A stretch of DNA of 64,000 nt from Eisenbergiella tayi (GTDB lineage Bacteria > Bacillota > Clostridia > Lachnospirales > Lachnospiraceae), in the NCBI RefSeq assembly GCF_001881565.1, contig NZ_MPDJ01000006.1, positions 212,072 through 276,071 on the forward strand, read 5' to 3'. The notes under the pieces are model-generated. The model was not told the origin of the DNA, searched no databases, and worked only from the letters and a program-made list of their open reading frames with translations. The position numbers were made by a program, and so were the translations under genes. The first letter of the stretch is position 1; each line of letters opens with the position of its first letter. This document shows positions 24,670-34,517 of this stretch, piece after piece.

Positions 24670-26550
24670 CTATCTTGCACCGGGGCCGCTGCGGTTTTCC
24701 AAAACCGTCCGGCTCATTCCCTCTTCCAGCTGGACGGGCAGCCGTTTGGGGAAAATAAGGCTCATGGAAAAGCCTGCGCCGTCCATGGGGATGGAAGGGT
24801 TCATGGAGCAGTCGTTCCCGAACACTATTTTCAGCCTGTTATTGATATTTGTGAGGGCGAAGCCTTCCTCTTTTTTATCCGCATAGATGTTTCCTGACAG
24901 CTTTTCCCTGAGGGCTTCCAGCTTTTCCTGGGATATGCAAAGCCCGTTGTCCGAGACCTCAAGGCAGATATATTCCACTTCGTTTTTCACAAAAGAACTT
25001 CCGATTATGGTGAAAAGATTGTCCTCCCGCGCCGGATCGATCCCGTGGACGAAATAATTTTCTATCAGAGGCTGAAGTGTGTTTTTAGGCAGCCCATAGG
25101 GAAGAAGCCCGGAGGGCACATCAAATTCATATTCAAAATTACGGAACCGGTACTGATAGAGAACCATGAAATTTTCACACGCCTCCAGCTCTGCGCCGAT
25201 GGAAACATACATGCTGCGGTTGGTCTGGGAGCGGTAAATTTTGGAGAGCAGAAGTATCATCTGCGAGGCGTCCGCATTTTTTCCCTGGGTCAGCTGAACA
25301 CGGATGATTTCCAGCGTGTTATATAAAAAATGAGGGTTAATGCTGGTCTGCAGGGCATATAAATCCGATTTTTTCTGCTGCAGCTCATAGATATAAGACT
25401 TTTCCACGTTTTCCTGCAGGGCATCGCACATGAGGTTAAAACCGGATATGATTTGGGAAAACTCATCCTGCCCTTTGGTAGGCGGGATCCGATAGGATAA
25501 ATTCGTATCTCCGATGTGTTTCATCCCTTCCCGGATGCTGTTTACCTTTTTATTCCCGATAAAGCAGGTGATCAGATACATGCACAGCGACACAAGAAAC
25601 AGGCAGACGGAGAGGCTGAAAATCAGGGACAGCGTGTAATTGGCGGGCAGGCTGTTTCCCGGAATCTGATAGAAAGCGCGGAAGGCGTGATTCCTGTTGG
25701 GCAGGGACGACACATAATAGTTTTTTCCTCCCAACGGCAGCAGGGCAGGAAAGGAGCCGGAATCCGAAACAGGGATATCCGGTTTGAAATCCGCCGGCAG
25801 CAGGGCTGCTGAGTAGTTCTGGTCCGAACTGAAAAGAATCTGATTGTCAGGGCCGGTGATGAGAAAGGTACTGTCCTCATCCAGCGGATAACGGTTCAGC
25901 ACGCCGGTGAGCTCCGAGGTGGAATACAGAGCTATCAGGGAACCGATAGGCTCCTTTGCGCTGCGGAACAGAGTCCCGGTCAGCCCGTAAATATGGGAAG
26001 ACGGCTTCTGGATACCGTTCTCCGTAAAAACATCCGAGAGCCACTCGTCAGATATCAGCTGCCTGGTAAAAGGCTTCAGCGTGGAAAAATTATCCGGGGT
26101 CCGGGGCAGGTAGGTGAGGGAGGAGAGACGGCTGTAATAATAAAGATGTCCTTCTTCCGAAGAGTACAGAAGAAAGCCCGTCAGATAATTATCGTTCTGC
26201 ACAATGGAATGCAGTACGGATATGACATTGCTTCTTATGGCCGGCGTTATCTCTTCATAATCACGGGCCTCCAGAAGGCGGCAGAGAGATTCATTGCATC
26301 TGGTGGTGCCGCCTGTGATTTTAAGGGCGATTCCGTTGGGAAAATCAACAATTTTTTGTGCAAACGTATCCGAAATGCTTCGAAGCGCATAATCGTAATT
26401 CTTGAAATACTGGGCTTTTTCATAGCGCTGCGCCATGCTCCCGGCAATCAGGGCGCTGAACAGGGAGAATACGCCTAAAATAATAACGCTTAACAGAAAC
26501 ATACTTGTATAGAAGCCTTTGGGCAATAATAATTTCCTCAGTTTCCTCAT
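24670..26550 (-). CDS. Sensor histidine kinase, YesM-like
   Basis: A 626-aa membrane kinase. TM1 is at about 13-37, a large extracellular sensor at about 38-303, TM2 at about 304-332, and HAMP at about 333-382 (HIGDTNLSYRIP). The His_kinase domain has the phosphoacceptor H407 in INPHFLYNTLE. The HATPase has LQPLIENYFVHGI as N-box and VSDNGLCIS as G1 box, where the usual VxDNGxGI glycine is replaced by Cys. A tail of about 25 residues extends beyond the usual end. It pairs with the YesN-type regulator at 30552-32045 across the transporter genes. The pair should sense extracellular sugar and activate the ABC importer. The start overlaps a GGAGGCGGAT ribosome site. Confidence 0.93.
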   Translation of the reverse strand: MRKLRKLLLPKGFYTSMFLLSVIILGVFSLFSALIAGSMAQRYEKAQYFKNYDYALRSISDTFAQKIVDFPNGIALKITGGTTRCNESLCRLLEARDYEEITPAIRSNVISVLHSIVQNDNYLTGFLLYSSEEGHLYYYSRLSSLTYLPRTPDNFSTLKPFTRQLISDEWLSDVFTENGIQKPSSHIYGLTGTLFRSAKEPIGSLIALYSTSELTGVLNRYPLDEDSTFLITGPDNQILFSSDQNYSAALLPADFKPDIPVSDSGSFPALLPLGGKNYYVSSLPNRNHAFRAFYQIPGNSLPANYTLSLIFSLSVCLFLVSLCMYLITCFIGNKKVNSIREGMKHIGDTNLSYRIPPTKGQDEFSQIISGFNLMCDALQENVEKSYIYELQQKKSDLYALQTSINPHFLYNTLEIIRVQLTQGKNADASQMILLLSKIYRSQTNRSMYVSIGAELEACENFMVLYQYRFRNFEYEFDVPSGLLPYGLPKNTLQPLIENYFVHGIDPAREDNLFTIIGSSFVKNEVEYICLEVSDNGLCISQEKLEALREKLSGNIYADKKEEGFALTNINNRLKIVFGNDCSMNPSIPMDGAGFSMSLIFPKRLPVQLEEGMSRTVLENRSGPGAR

Positions 26551-26650
26551 ATCCGCCTCCTTTTAAAAGGTCTTTCTTTTTTAATTAAATCAGATCCCAA
26601 CAACCCTTGCAAGCGTGTAAGGAGAATCCACGGCACATTTTGCAAGATAG

Positions 26651-26665
26651 TTGAAATTATTTCAA
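26651..26665. promoter_or_regulatory. Palindromic candidate operator upstream of the ABC importer
   Basis: TTGAAAT-T-ATTTCAA is a perfect palindrome about 100 bases before the permease start, in the only promoter-sized gap of the importer operon. It could bind the AraC-type response regulator or another factor. Confidence 0.4.
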
Positions 26666-26691
26666 AAACTTAAAATAAGTACTATATACAA

Positions 26692-26705
26692 TGTAAACAC
26701 TTACA
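26692..26705. promoter_or_regulatory. cre-like catabolite-repression site
   Basis: TGTAAACACTTACA matches the CcpA operator consensus TGWAARCGYTWNCW at 13 of 14 positions; only the central G is A. It lies 62 bases before the first permease gene, next to a TATATA-rich -10-like region. Carbon catabolite control of sugar import would make sense. Confidence 0.6.
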
Positions 26706-26767
26706 CCCCATAATAGAGACAGGAAGAGCGATAATAGTTTAAGAGGATTAGGGGGTATCCAAAGGAA

Positions 26768-27709
26768 ATGAGTAAAAACGAACAAAAAGCAAAAGCGGGA
26801 GTCAATCCGAGAAGAAAAGCCGGTTTTCGTCTGTTTCTGCTGACCACGCCTATATTGATAGGAATCTTTATTTTTTCATACCTTCCCCTGCTGGGGTGGA
26901 TATATGCTTTTTTTGATTACAAGCCGGGATTGTCTATCTGGGATTGTACCTTTACCGGCCTGAAGTGGTTTACGATGCCTTTTGCCAACTCCGTTCTGCG
27001 CGGGCAGTTCGGCAGGGTTATGGCCAATACGCTGGGCATTAATTTCCTGTATCTGATTGCCATGATACTGCCTATGTTTTTTGCGATTTTCCTCATGGAA
27101 ATCCCCTCCAAACGGTATCGGAAGGCGGTGCAGACGCTGACAACCATACCGAATTTTATCAGCTGGGTCCTTGTTTATTCCGCATTTTATTCCCTCCTTT
27201 CCACAGAAGGACTTCTGAATAACCTGCTGGTGGGCATGGGAATTCTGGAAACGCCTGTTAATTACCTGGCAAGCAGCAGCCATATGTGGCTCAAGATGTT
27301 GGGCTACCATCTCTGGAAGGGGCTGGGCTGGGGAGCCATCGTGTACATAAGCGCCATCACCTCCATTGATTCGGAAATCTATGAAGCGGCAAACATTGAC
27401 GGGGCAGGCCGGTTTGCCAAAATCAGACATATTACCATTCCCCACCTGATTCCCACCTTCTTTGTCATGTTTATCCTGCAGATAGGAAATATCATCAATA
27501 ACGGAATTGATCAGTATCTGGTATTTTCCAATGCCATGAATCAGGATTTTATAGAAGTTCTTGATTTGTATGTATACAGGAACGGTCTTGTACAGGGGAA
27601 TATCTCCTATGCCACCGCAATCGGCATGTGGAAATCCATCATCAGCCTGATACTGGTATTCGGGGCAAACAAGCTGTCGAAAAAAATCAGAGGCACCGCC
27701 CTTTTCTAA
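26768..27709 (+). CDS. Sugar ABC transporter permease 1 (LplB/UgpA-like)
   Basis: A 313-aa permease with six predicted spans (for example about 22-45, 90-112, 125-148, 180-200, 235-258, 283-303). The cytoplasmic EAA loop, 'EIYEAANIDGAGRFAKIRHITIP' (about 206-228), contacts the ATPase. It belongs to the large-substrate CUT1/LplB subgroup used for complex oligosaccharides. The second permease and the lipoprotein follow; no ATPase gene is present, so a shared MsmK/MsmX-type ATPase encoded elsewhere is expected. It is the first gene after the cre-like site. Confidence 0.92.
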   Translation: MSKNEQKAKAGVNPRRKAGFRLFLLTTPILIGIFIFSYLPLLGWIYAFFDYKPGLSIWDCTFTGLKWFTMPFANSVLRGQFGRVMANTLGINFLYLIAMILPMFFAIFLMEIPSKRYRKAVQTLTTIPNFISWVLVYSAFYSLLSTEGLLNNLLVGMGILETPVNYLASSSHMWLKMLGYHLWKGLGWGAIVYISAITSIDSEIYEAANIDGAGRFAKIRHITIPHLIPTFFVMFILQIGNIINNGIDQYLVFSNAMNQDFIEVLDLYVYRNGLVQGNISYATAIGMWKSIISLILVFGANKLSKKIRGTALF

Positions 27710-27775
27710 GGTGGTTTGCTGAGAGAATCATATCGTTTGTCCGGACAGTCCGGAAAAAGGAGAGGAGAAGTAAAA

Positions 27776-28702
27776 ATGGCAAAGAAAGAAGCCGAAGAAA
27801 AGGTAAGAGTGGGGAAAAAGAGCGCGGGGGACTGGGCCGTGGATATTTTCATAACGATTATATTCGGTCTGTTTACCATTGTCTGTATTTTCCCGTTTTA
27901 CTATATTTTCATCAACACTATCAGCAACAACAACCTGGTCATGACGGGGAAGATTTCTCTGTTTCCCCAGGGGATCCATTTCCAGAATTATGTCAGAGTA
28001 CTCACCCTGAAGGAGCTGCCTCCGGCCCTGTTCGTTTCCATTGCGAGGACGGTGCTGGGAACCATTTTCACCGTATTTGCGGCATCCTTCCCGGCCTATG
28101 CTTTCACCAGGAATGAATACTGGGGAAGAAAATTCTTTTACCGCTTTGTGGTAGTGACCATGTATTTCAGCGCGGGACTGATTCCTCTGTTCCTGACCTA
28201 CAGGACCATCGGTATTTATAATACCTTCTGGGTATATATCATTCCCGGTATCGTGACGCCGTTCAACCTGATTCTGTGCAAAACCTACATAGAATCGCTG
28301 CCGGCATCCCTGGAGGAATCGGCGGAAATAGACGGGGCCGGCTACCTGGTACGTTACTTCCGGCTTATTCTTCCTCTGTCCAAGCCCATCCTTGCCACCG
28401 TTTCCGTATTTTCCGCGGTGGGACAGTGGAATAACTGGATGGATACGGTATTGTATACCAAGGATAAATCGCTGCAGACCCTGCAGTATGTGCTGTACCG
28501 TTATCTGAATGAGGCAAATACGCTGGCAGAGATAGCCAGGGAGGATCCGTCGGCCATGAACGCCGACCTGGCGACCCAGCTGTCGCCGCTCACCATTAAA
28601 TACACGATTTCCATAGTAACGATTCTGCCCATACTACTGGTATATCCGTTCTTCCAGAAATACTTCGTTAAAGGCATCATGATCGGAGCCGTCAAGGGGT
28701 AG
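27776..28702 (+). CDS. Sugar ABC transporter permease 2 (LplC/UgpE-like)
   Basis: A protein of about 308 aa with six predicted spans and the EAA loop 'LEESAEIDGAGYLVRYFRLILP' (about 201-222). The N-terminal first span, WAVDIFITIIFGLFTIVCIFPFYY, is typical of the LplC/YtcP group. It forms a heterodimer with permease 1 in the membrane. I chose ATG 27776, which is preceded by GGAGAAG; an upstream in-frame reading from 27716 lacks a ribosome site. The gap to permease 1 is 66 bases and to the lipoprotein gene 48 bases. Confidence 0.92.
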   Translation: MAKKEAEEKVRVGKKSAGDWAVDIFITIIFGLFTIVCIFPFYYIFINTISNNNLVMTGKISLFPQGIHFQNYVRVLTLKELPPALFVSIARTVLGTIFTVFAASFPAYAFTRNEYWGRKFFYRFVVVTMYFSAGLIPLFLTYRTIGIYNTFWVYIIPGIVTPFNLILCKTYIESLPASLEESAEIDGAGYLVRYFRLILPLSKPILATVSVFSAVGQWNNWMDTVLYTKDKSLQTLQYVLYRYLNEANTLAEIAREDPSAMNADLATQLSPLTIKYTISIVTILPILLVYPFFQKYFVKGIMIGAVKG

Positions 28703-28750
28703 GCAACAATTACAGTTAAACTAACATTATAAACCAAGAGGAGAAGAGAA

Positions 28751-30511
28751 ATGAGAAAAAGAGGATTGGCACTGGCAATGACAGCAGCACTTGTTGTCGG
28801 CACACTGGCCGGCTGCGGCGGTAATTCAGCGGATACGTCGGGCAGTCAGGCAGCGCAGCAGAGCGAAGCACAAACAGCGGACGGGGAACAGAGCAGGGAG
28901 GAAGTGACGCTGAGCGCATTTATCCAGCAGTCTGTAACCGGAGAGTCCGGAATATGGCAGGGCTGGGGAGCACAGAAGCTGCATGACGACCTGAACATGA
29001 AGATTAATTTCGACCCTACCGGCAACGAAGTGGAATCCAAGCTGAGCCAGTATCTGGTAGCCGGAGAGCTTCCGGATATCATAGGCTTCAAAGGGCTGGA
29101 TCAGGCACAGCTGGCTATGGATGCGGGAATGCTCCTGCCTCTGGACGAATACCAGGATCAGCTGCCTAATATTTTCGGGGAAGAAGTGTACCAGAATGCG
29201 GTCAAGTATTCCCAGGATTATACCAGCGGCGGTTCAGGCAAGCTTTATATCATGCCCACGGCAATCGGGCCCACCGCTTATAACGCTTATAACTGGGTGC
29301 CCCTGCTTCAGTGGTCTGTCTATAAGACGCTGGGCAAACCGGAGATTAATACCCTGGAGGATTATCTGGATGTAGTGGAGCAGATGGTAAAGGAAAAGCC
29401 CACAACGCCGGACGGAGAAAAGGTATACGGCTTCTCCCTGTTCTCAGACTGGGATAAATATACCGCGCTGGAAATCTCCACCCTTTCCTTCATGTACGGA
29501 ATTGATACGGAATATGTATCCACATTGATGGAAACCAATATCATCACCAACGAGACAAAGTCTCTCCTGGCGGATGACAGCTTTTATAAAAGAGCCCTAA
29601 AATTCTATTTTGATGCGAACCAGAGAGGGCTTCTGGATCCGGATGCCATGACCCAGACCTATGATGAAATGGTGGCGAAATTAAGCTCCGGAAGAGTCAT
29701 GTTTTCCTGGTTTTCCTGGCTTACCGGCACCTACAATGATCCCAATGCAGGACATGTGAACAATGAAGAGGATCCGGACGGCTATGCATCCGTAGTGGCC
29801 AAAGATATGAAGCTGTATGAAGCGCCGGACCAGACCATCGGACGTAACTGGTATTTCGGAATCAGCAAGAGCTGCAAGAACCCCGATGCCGCTCTGGAAT
29901 TCCTTAACTGGTTATATGACCTGGATGTATGCCAATATCTTACCAACGGGCCGGAAGGCGTGGCATGGGAAAAAGGGGAAAACGGCGAACCTGTAATCAC
30001 AAACTGGGATATCGTTGACCAGAAGACAGAGATGCTCATGCCGGAAGAAGTGGGCGGAGGCGCTTTCCAGGATGGTGTGTATGCCTTTAATACCTTAGGG
30101 CCGCAGGCCGCCACAGAGCTGGACGATGGATTTACCCTGAGCTACCGTTACTGGCCGTCCACCATAGAAAGAGACGCTACCAAGACCAAAATGAAGGTGG
30201 AAGTGAACGAATGGCTGGGAACCACCACCCTTGCGGAATACCTGTACGCCAATGATATGGTGGGAAAATCCACCCAGGCTGTAAACATGGTTCAGATTCC
30301 TTCCGATGACCAGCAGATCATAGAAACACAGATCGGTGAAGTTGTGAAGAAATATTCCTGGCAGATGGTATATGCCAAGGACGAAGCGGAATTTGAAAGC
30401 TTATGGCAGACCATGGTAAACGATGCCAAAGGACTCGGCCTGGATCAGATAACCGAATACTATACCACAGAATGGAATAATGCACTGGAGAAGGTTAAGG
30501 ATTACGAATAA
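28751..30511 (+). CDS. ABC transporter substrate-binding lipoprotein
   Basis: A 586-aa extracellular solute-binding protein. The signal peptide has an LAGC lipobox with C22 as the lipidated Cys; a Ser/Gln/Glu-rich linker follows. The mature part has the two-lobe family-1 SBP pattern, for example the N-lobe segment YLVAGELPDIIGFKG and later 'YASVVAKDMKLYEAPDQTIGRNWY'. It is large (over 550 aa), like the LplA/YtcQ type binding proteins that accept long oligosaccharides. It follows both permeases and is the last gene of the importer operon, with a terminator after it. Ligand unknown; the neighbouring enzymes suggest a fucose/rhamnose/galacturonate-containing oligosaccharide. Confidence 0.94.
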   Translation: MRKRGLALAMTAALVVGTLAGCGGNSADTSGSQAAQQSEAQTADGEQSREEVTLSAFIQQSVTGESGIWQGWGAQKLHDDLNMKINFDPTGNEVESKLSQYLVAGELPDIIGFKGLDQAQLAMDAGMLLPLDEYQDQLPNIFGEEVYQNAVKYSQDYTSGGSGKLYIMPTAIGPTAYNAYNWVPLLQWSVYKTLGKPEINTLEDYLDVVEQMVKEKPTTPDGEKVYGFSLFSDWDKYTALEISTLSFMYGIDTEYVSTLMETNIITNETKSLLADDSFYKRALKFYFDANQRGLLDPDAMTQTYDEMVAKLSSGRVMFSWFSWLTGTYNDPNAGHVNNEEDPDGYASVVAKDMKLYEAPDQTIGRNWYFGISKSCKNPDAALEFLNWLYDLDVCQYLTNGPEGVAWEKGENGEPVITNWDIVDQKTEMLMPEEVGGGAFQDGVYAFNTLGPQAATELDDGFTLSYRYWPSTIERDATKTKMKVEVNEWLGTTTLAEYLYANDMVGKSTQAVNMVQIPSDDQQIIETQIGEVVKKYSWQMVYAKDEAEFESLWQTMVNDAKGLGLDQITEYYTTEWNNALEKVKDYE

Positions 30512-30520
30512 AACCAAAGA

Positions 30521-30546
30521 GGGGCTGTGTAAACAGCCCCTTCTTT
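30521..30546 (+). terminator. Intrinsic terminator of the importer operon
   Basis: GGGGCTGT-GTAA-ACAGCCCC is followed by TTCTTT, ten bases after the lipoprotein stop. Confidence 0.85.
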
Positions 30547-30551
30547 CAAAA

Positions 30552-32045
30552 TCAGGAATTCAGCTTTTTGTCCCGCCGGTAGGCCACAGGGGATACATTG
30601 AAAAAGCGTTTGAACATGCGGTTAAAATAGGTCTGGCTGGAAAAGCCCACCTCGTCCACGATATCCTTCATTTTCATATCAGTAGTTTCGATCAGCTTTG
30701 CGGCATAACGGATGCGCGCTTCGGTGAGATAGTCGTTGAAATAATAGCCTGTCTGCTGTTTGAAAACGGTGCCCAGATAGGAAGGGGACACATTCAGGCG
30801 GGCGGCCAGGGTTTTTAAGGAGATGTCCTTATCCTTAAATTCTTCAATGGCTTTAATGACCGCATTCACACAGGGATACATGGATTGGCTGGCGGCAGTT
30901 TTGATTGCCGCGCATTCCTGTATGAGACGTTCTATAAAGACGCAGTGGCTGTCCTCATTTTCCTCCCTGCCGGGGAAAGAAAGCAGTGCCCGGGCAAGGG
31001 CGGGATATTTTTCCGGAAGCTCGTCCAGATCTGCGGATAAGTCTGACAGCAGGCAGGAGGTAAGGGTAACGGAGCAACAGAAGGACTGATGCTGTTCATA
31101 AAGACCCGGATAAAAGGCACGGAAAGCATCCATATCCCCGGTCTCCAGCAGTTTAACCAGTTTTTCGGCGGTTTCCTGTCCAAGAAAATCATCCTGTGAG
31201 ACATAGGAAACCCGGCAGCAGCTGCAGAAAAGAGTGGAGCAGGCCTGGCGGTAGCTTTCGCAGACGGACTGGTAAAAAGGAACCGTCTGCCCCATGCTGG
31301 CGGAGATGGGAAGCCCCATGCTTTCGGACAAAGCCAGCAGATGCAGGACAAAGGAACGTATTTCCGTGGAAGAATCCAGCCCGGAAAAAATGCAGACCAG
31401 ACGGTAAGGCATTTCGAAGTAAAAATGGGCAAGAAACCTTCCGGGCAGCAGGGACAACAGAAAATCAAAGAAACGGGACATGGATGCGGCGTCACGGTTA
31501 TCGGCGCTGAAAATCACCGCAGTATAGTTGTCCATTTCCAGATTGATTCCCAGAAGCCCGGCCCGTTCCAGAAGGGTTTCCGGCGTCAGGAGGTTTTTGA
31601 GCCACTGCTCCACGAAGGTGCTGCGGAAGGTGAGCATGGTTCCGCCGTAATTCATATTCAGGACTTCCCGTTCCTTGACATGGGAGACCACATTGCGGAT
31701 GGAATCGCTCAGCTCATCGGAGGAAAGAGGCTTCAGCAGATAGTTTTCCGCACCATAACGGAGCGCGCCTTTCACATAATCAAAGTTATCATAGGCGCTG
31801 AGGACGATGACGGAAAGCAGGGGAACGAGGGATTTGGCTTCGCGTATCAGCGCAATGCCGTCCATTTCGGGCATGGAGATGTCGGTAATGAGAAGATGCA
31901 CCGGATGAACGGACAGAAAAGAAAGCACCGTTGCCGGGCTGGTGGTGGCCAGTGCTATTTCAAAACCAAACCCTTCCCAATCCAGGGCGTCCCGGATCCC
32001 TGACACAATGACAGGTTCGTCGTCCACAATGACAGCCTGATACAT
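30552..32045 (-). CDS. YesN-like response regulator (receiver plus AraC HTH)
   Basis: A 497-aa two-component regulator. The receiver domain (about 1-125) has the acidic pair DDE at 8-10, phosphoacceptor D55 in LLITDISMPEMDG, and K105 in YLLKPL. A variable central region (about 130-385) follows. The C-terminal AraC double HTH (about 395-495) has 'ISLKTLAARLNVSPSYLGTVFKQ' and VGFSSQTYFNRMFKRFF. It should be phosphorylated by the YesM-like kinase (24670-26550) and activate the importer and/or the divergent glycosidase operon, whose start is 108 bases away. It converges on the importer terminator. Confidence 0.94.
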   Translation of the reverse strand: MYQAVIVDDEPVIVSGIRDALDWEGFGFEIALATTSPATVLSFLSVHPVHLLITDISMPEMDGIALIREAKSLVPLLSVIVLSAYDNFDYVKGALRYGAENYLLKPLSSDELSDSIRNVVSHVKEREVLNMNYGGTMLTFRSTFVEQWLKNLLTPETLLERAGLLGINLEMDNYTAVIFSADNRDAASMSRFFDFLLSLLPGRFLAHFYFEMPYRLVCIFSGLDSSTEIRSFVLHLLALSESMGLPISASMGQTVPFYQSVCESYRQACSTLFCSCCRVSYVSQDDFLGQETAEKLVKLLETGDMDAFRAFYPGLYEQHQSFCCSVTLTSCLLSDLSADLDELPEKYPALARALLSFPGREENEDSHCVFIERLIQECAAIKTAASQSMYPCVNAVIKAIEEFKDKDISLKTLAARLNVSPSYLGTVFKQQTGYYFNDYLTEARIRYAAKLIETTDMKMKDIVDEVGFSSQTYFNRMFKRFFNVSPVAYRRDKKLNS

Positions 32046-32153
32046 AATAAGCCCCCCTTCCGATAGTCTGTATCTTTACGGCAGTCCGGGGAAAACCGGA
32101 CCATTTAAAATAATAATAAAGAGAATGAGGGGCAAAGTCAAGCAGGAGGAGCA

Positions 32154-34499
32154 GTGAAGCGAATGCAGGATATTATTTGGTCCGCAAAGGAAGCGGATAG
32201 ATGGCAGGAGGCATATCTTTTGGGAAACGGCAGAATGGGAGCCGCTGTTTACGGAGGTGTCTTTGAGGAAACGGTGGATTTGTCGGAAATCACTTTTTTC
32301 TCCGGCAGTCCTTCTTCGGAGAATAACCAAAAGGGAGCAGCCCTGGCTTTTCAGGAAATGCGCTCTCTTCTTCAGGAAGGAAAAGAAGAAGCGGCTATGG
32401 AAAGAGCCTCTGATTTCATAGGCATCAGAGAAAATTACGGAACAAACCTCCCGGTTGGCAGACTGAAAATTGCATTGGAAAACAGCGGGGAAAAGCCGGA
32501 CGGATATGTGAGAAGGCTGGATCTTAAGACCGGCCTGTTTTCCATGGAATACCGGCAGGAAGGAAGCACCGTTGCCAGAAATGCTTTTGTATCCTGGCCG
32601 GATCAGGTCTTTTGCTATGAAATAAAAACCGGAAAGCCGGAAAGCCTGTCCGGCAGGATATGGGTGGACGGCGGGGAGAATCCTTTTTCGGCCTGTACGG
32701 AAGAGGGGGAGTACCGTTTTCAGGTGCAGGCAAGGGAAAAGCTGCACAGCGACGGCAGCTGCGGGGTGGATCTTTCCGGGACGGTGAAAGTCTGGTGCGA
32801 AGACGGCAGGATTTCCTTCCTCAACGGGATGATTGCCTTTACCGGATGCAGCAGGATTCTGATCGGGCTGTGGATGGAAACGGACTATGAAGAGAAAGCG
32901 GGCCTGACGGCCGGTAAGGAAAAGAAAGCGGGCTGCAAAAAGCTAAATCTGCAGGAAGAATATGACCGGATATGCAGCCGTCACAGGGAAGACGTGAAAA
33001 GCAGAATGGAACGGGTTTCCCTGTGCCTTGGCACGAAAGAAGAGCAGGAAGCTGCGTCTGCCGTCCCTACGGACGAAAGAGTGCTTGCTTCACGGCAGGG
33101 TAAGGAGGATCCGCTTCTTTTTGCCCTGGCCTTCCAGTTCGGCAGATATCTGCTGCAGTGTTCGTCCAGAGAGGATTCCCCGCTGCCGGCCCATCTTCAG
33201 GGCGTCTGGAATGACAATGTGGCCTGCCGCATCGGATGGACCTGCGATATGCATCTGGATATTAATACCCAGATGAACTATTGGCTGAGCGGGCCGGGAA
33301 ATCTGCCCGAATGCCGCAGGCCGTTATTTGCATGGATGGAAAAGCTGCTGATTCCCTCGGGGCGGATCAGCGCCCGGGAAAGCTATGGCAGGAAAGGCTG
33401 GAGCGCCGATCTTGTTTCCAATGCATGGGGATTTTCCGCGCCTTACTGGTCACGCACCATTTCCCCCTGCCCGACGGGAGGGATCTGGCAGGCCTCCGAT
33501 TATATGGAATATTACCGTTATACCAGGGACGAGGCCTTTGCGAGAGAACATGCCTACCCTGTTATCCGGGAGGCCGTGGAATTTTTCACCGGTTATGTCT
33601 TTGAAGGAGAAGACGGCCGTTATCTTTCCGGGCCGTCCATATCTCCCGAAAATGCGTATATAAAAGAGGGGGAGAAACGCTTTTTCTCCAACGGCTGCAC
33701 CTATGAAATCCTGATGATAAGGGAATTGCTGGAGGAATTCCTGGAGCTGGCCTCTTTCCTGCCGGATTTAGCCCAAAAGGACAGGACGCTTGTCATGCAG
33801 GCGGAAAAAATCCTTCCCCGCCTGCTCCCTTACCGGATTCTGCCGGACGGGACGCTGGCGGAATGGGCACATTCCCATCCTGCCGCAGATTCCCAGCACC
33901 GGCATACCAGCCATTTGCTCGGCGTATTCCCTTACGCACAGGTCACGTCAGAAGGGACCCCGGAACTGGCGGAAGCCGCCTGGAAAAGCATGGAAAGCCG
34001 TCTGTGTCCGGAGGATAACTGGGAGGACACCGGCTGGGCCCGTTCCCTGCTGCTGCTCTACAGCGCCAGGCTGCGGAGAAAAGAAGCAGCTTCACACCAT
34101 CTCCGGAGTATGCAGAAGGAATTGACCCATCCCAATCTCCTGGTCATGCATCCGCCCACAAGAGGCGCCGGTTCTTTTATGGAGGTCTATGAGCTGGACG
34201 GCAATACCGGCCTGAGCATGGGTATCGCTGAAATGCTGCTCCAGAGCCACAGCGGGGAACTGCGCCTGCTTCCCTGCCTTCCGGAGGAATGGGACTGCGG
34301 CAGCGTGGACGGACTCCTGGCAAGAGGGAATGTACGTGTGGGTATCCGCTGGCAGGAAGGACGCCTGGAGGAAGCCCGCTTTACCGCGGCGCGGCAGACG
34401 CTCGTCAGCCTGGAATACAAGGGAATGCACAGGCCGCTTTCTTTAGAGGCGGGAGTAACGGAAACAGTCACCGGGGAATTTTTATATCTGCCGGAATAG
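32154..34499 (+). CDS. GH95 family alpha-L-fucosidase/galactosidase-type enzyme
   Basis: A 781-aa enzyme without signal peptide. The N-terminal beta-domain opens with the family pattern WQEAYLLGNGRMGAAVYGG. The (alpha/alpha)6 barrel shows PAHLQGVWND, 'IGWTCDMHLDINTQMNYWL' (the Asn-x-Asn-like polar catalytic pocket), GPSISPENAY and EWAHSHPAADSQHRHTSHL. GH95 inverting enzymes remove alpha-1,2-fucose or alpha-L-galactose from plant and host glycans. It begins at GTG 32154 with AGGAGG upstream (ATG 32163 is an alternative) and opens the 13.5-kb seven-gene glycan operon. No internal promoter was seen. Confidence 0.93.
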   Translation: MKRMQDIIWSAKEADRWQEAYLLGNGRMGAAVYGGVFEETVDLSEITFFSGSPSSENNQKGAALAFQEMRSLLQEGKEEAAMERASDFIGIRENYGTNLPVGRLKIALENSGEKPDGYVRRLDLKTGLFSMEYRQEGSTVARNAFVSWPDQVFCYEIKTGKPESLSGRIWVDGGENPFSACTEEGEYRFQVQAREKLHSDGSCGVDLSGTVKVWCEDGRISFLNGMIAFTGCSRILIGLWMETDYEEKAGLTAGKEKKAGCKKLNLQEEYDRICSRHREDVKSRMERVSLCLGTKEEQEAASAVPTDERVLASRQGKEDPLLFALAFQFGRYLLQCSSREDSPLPAHLQGVWNDNVACRIGWTCDMHLDINTQMNYWLSGPGNLPECRRPLFAWMEKLLIPSGRISARESYGRKGWSADLVSNAWGFSAPYWSRTISPCPTGGIWQASDYMEYYRYTRDEAFAREHAYPVIREAVEFFTGYVFEGEDGRYLSGPSISPENAYIKEGEKRFFSNGCTYEILMIRELLEEFLELASFLPDLAQKDRTLVMQAEKILPRLLPYRILPDGTLAEWAHSHPAADSQHRHTSHLLGVFPYAQVTSEGTPELAEAAWKSMESRLCPEDNWEDTGWARSLLLLYSARLRRKEAASHHLRSMQKELTHPNLLVMHPPTRGAGSFMEVYELDGNTGLSMGIAEMLLQSHSGELRLLPCLPEEWDCGSVDGLLARGNVRVGIRWQEGRLEEARFTAARQTLVSLEYKGMHRPLSLEAGVTETVTGEFLYLPE

Positions 34500-34517
34500 A
34501 AAGAGGGAGAAACAGGA

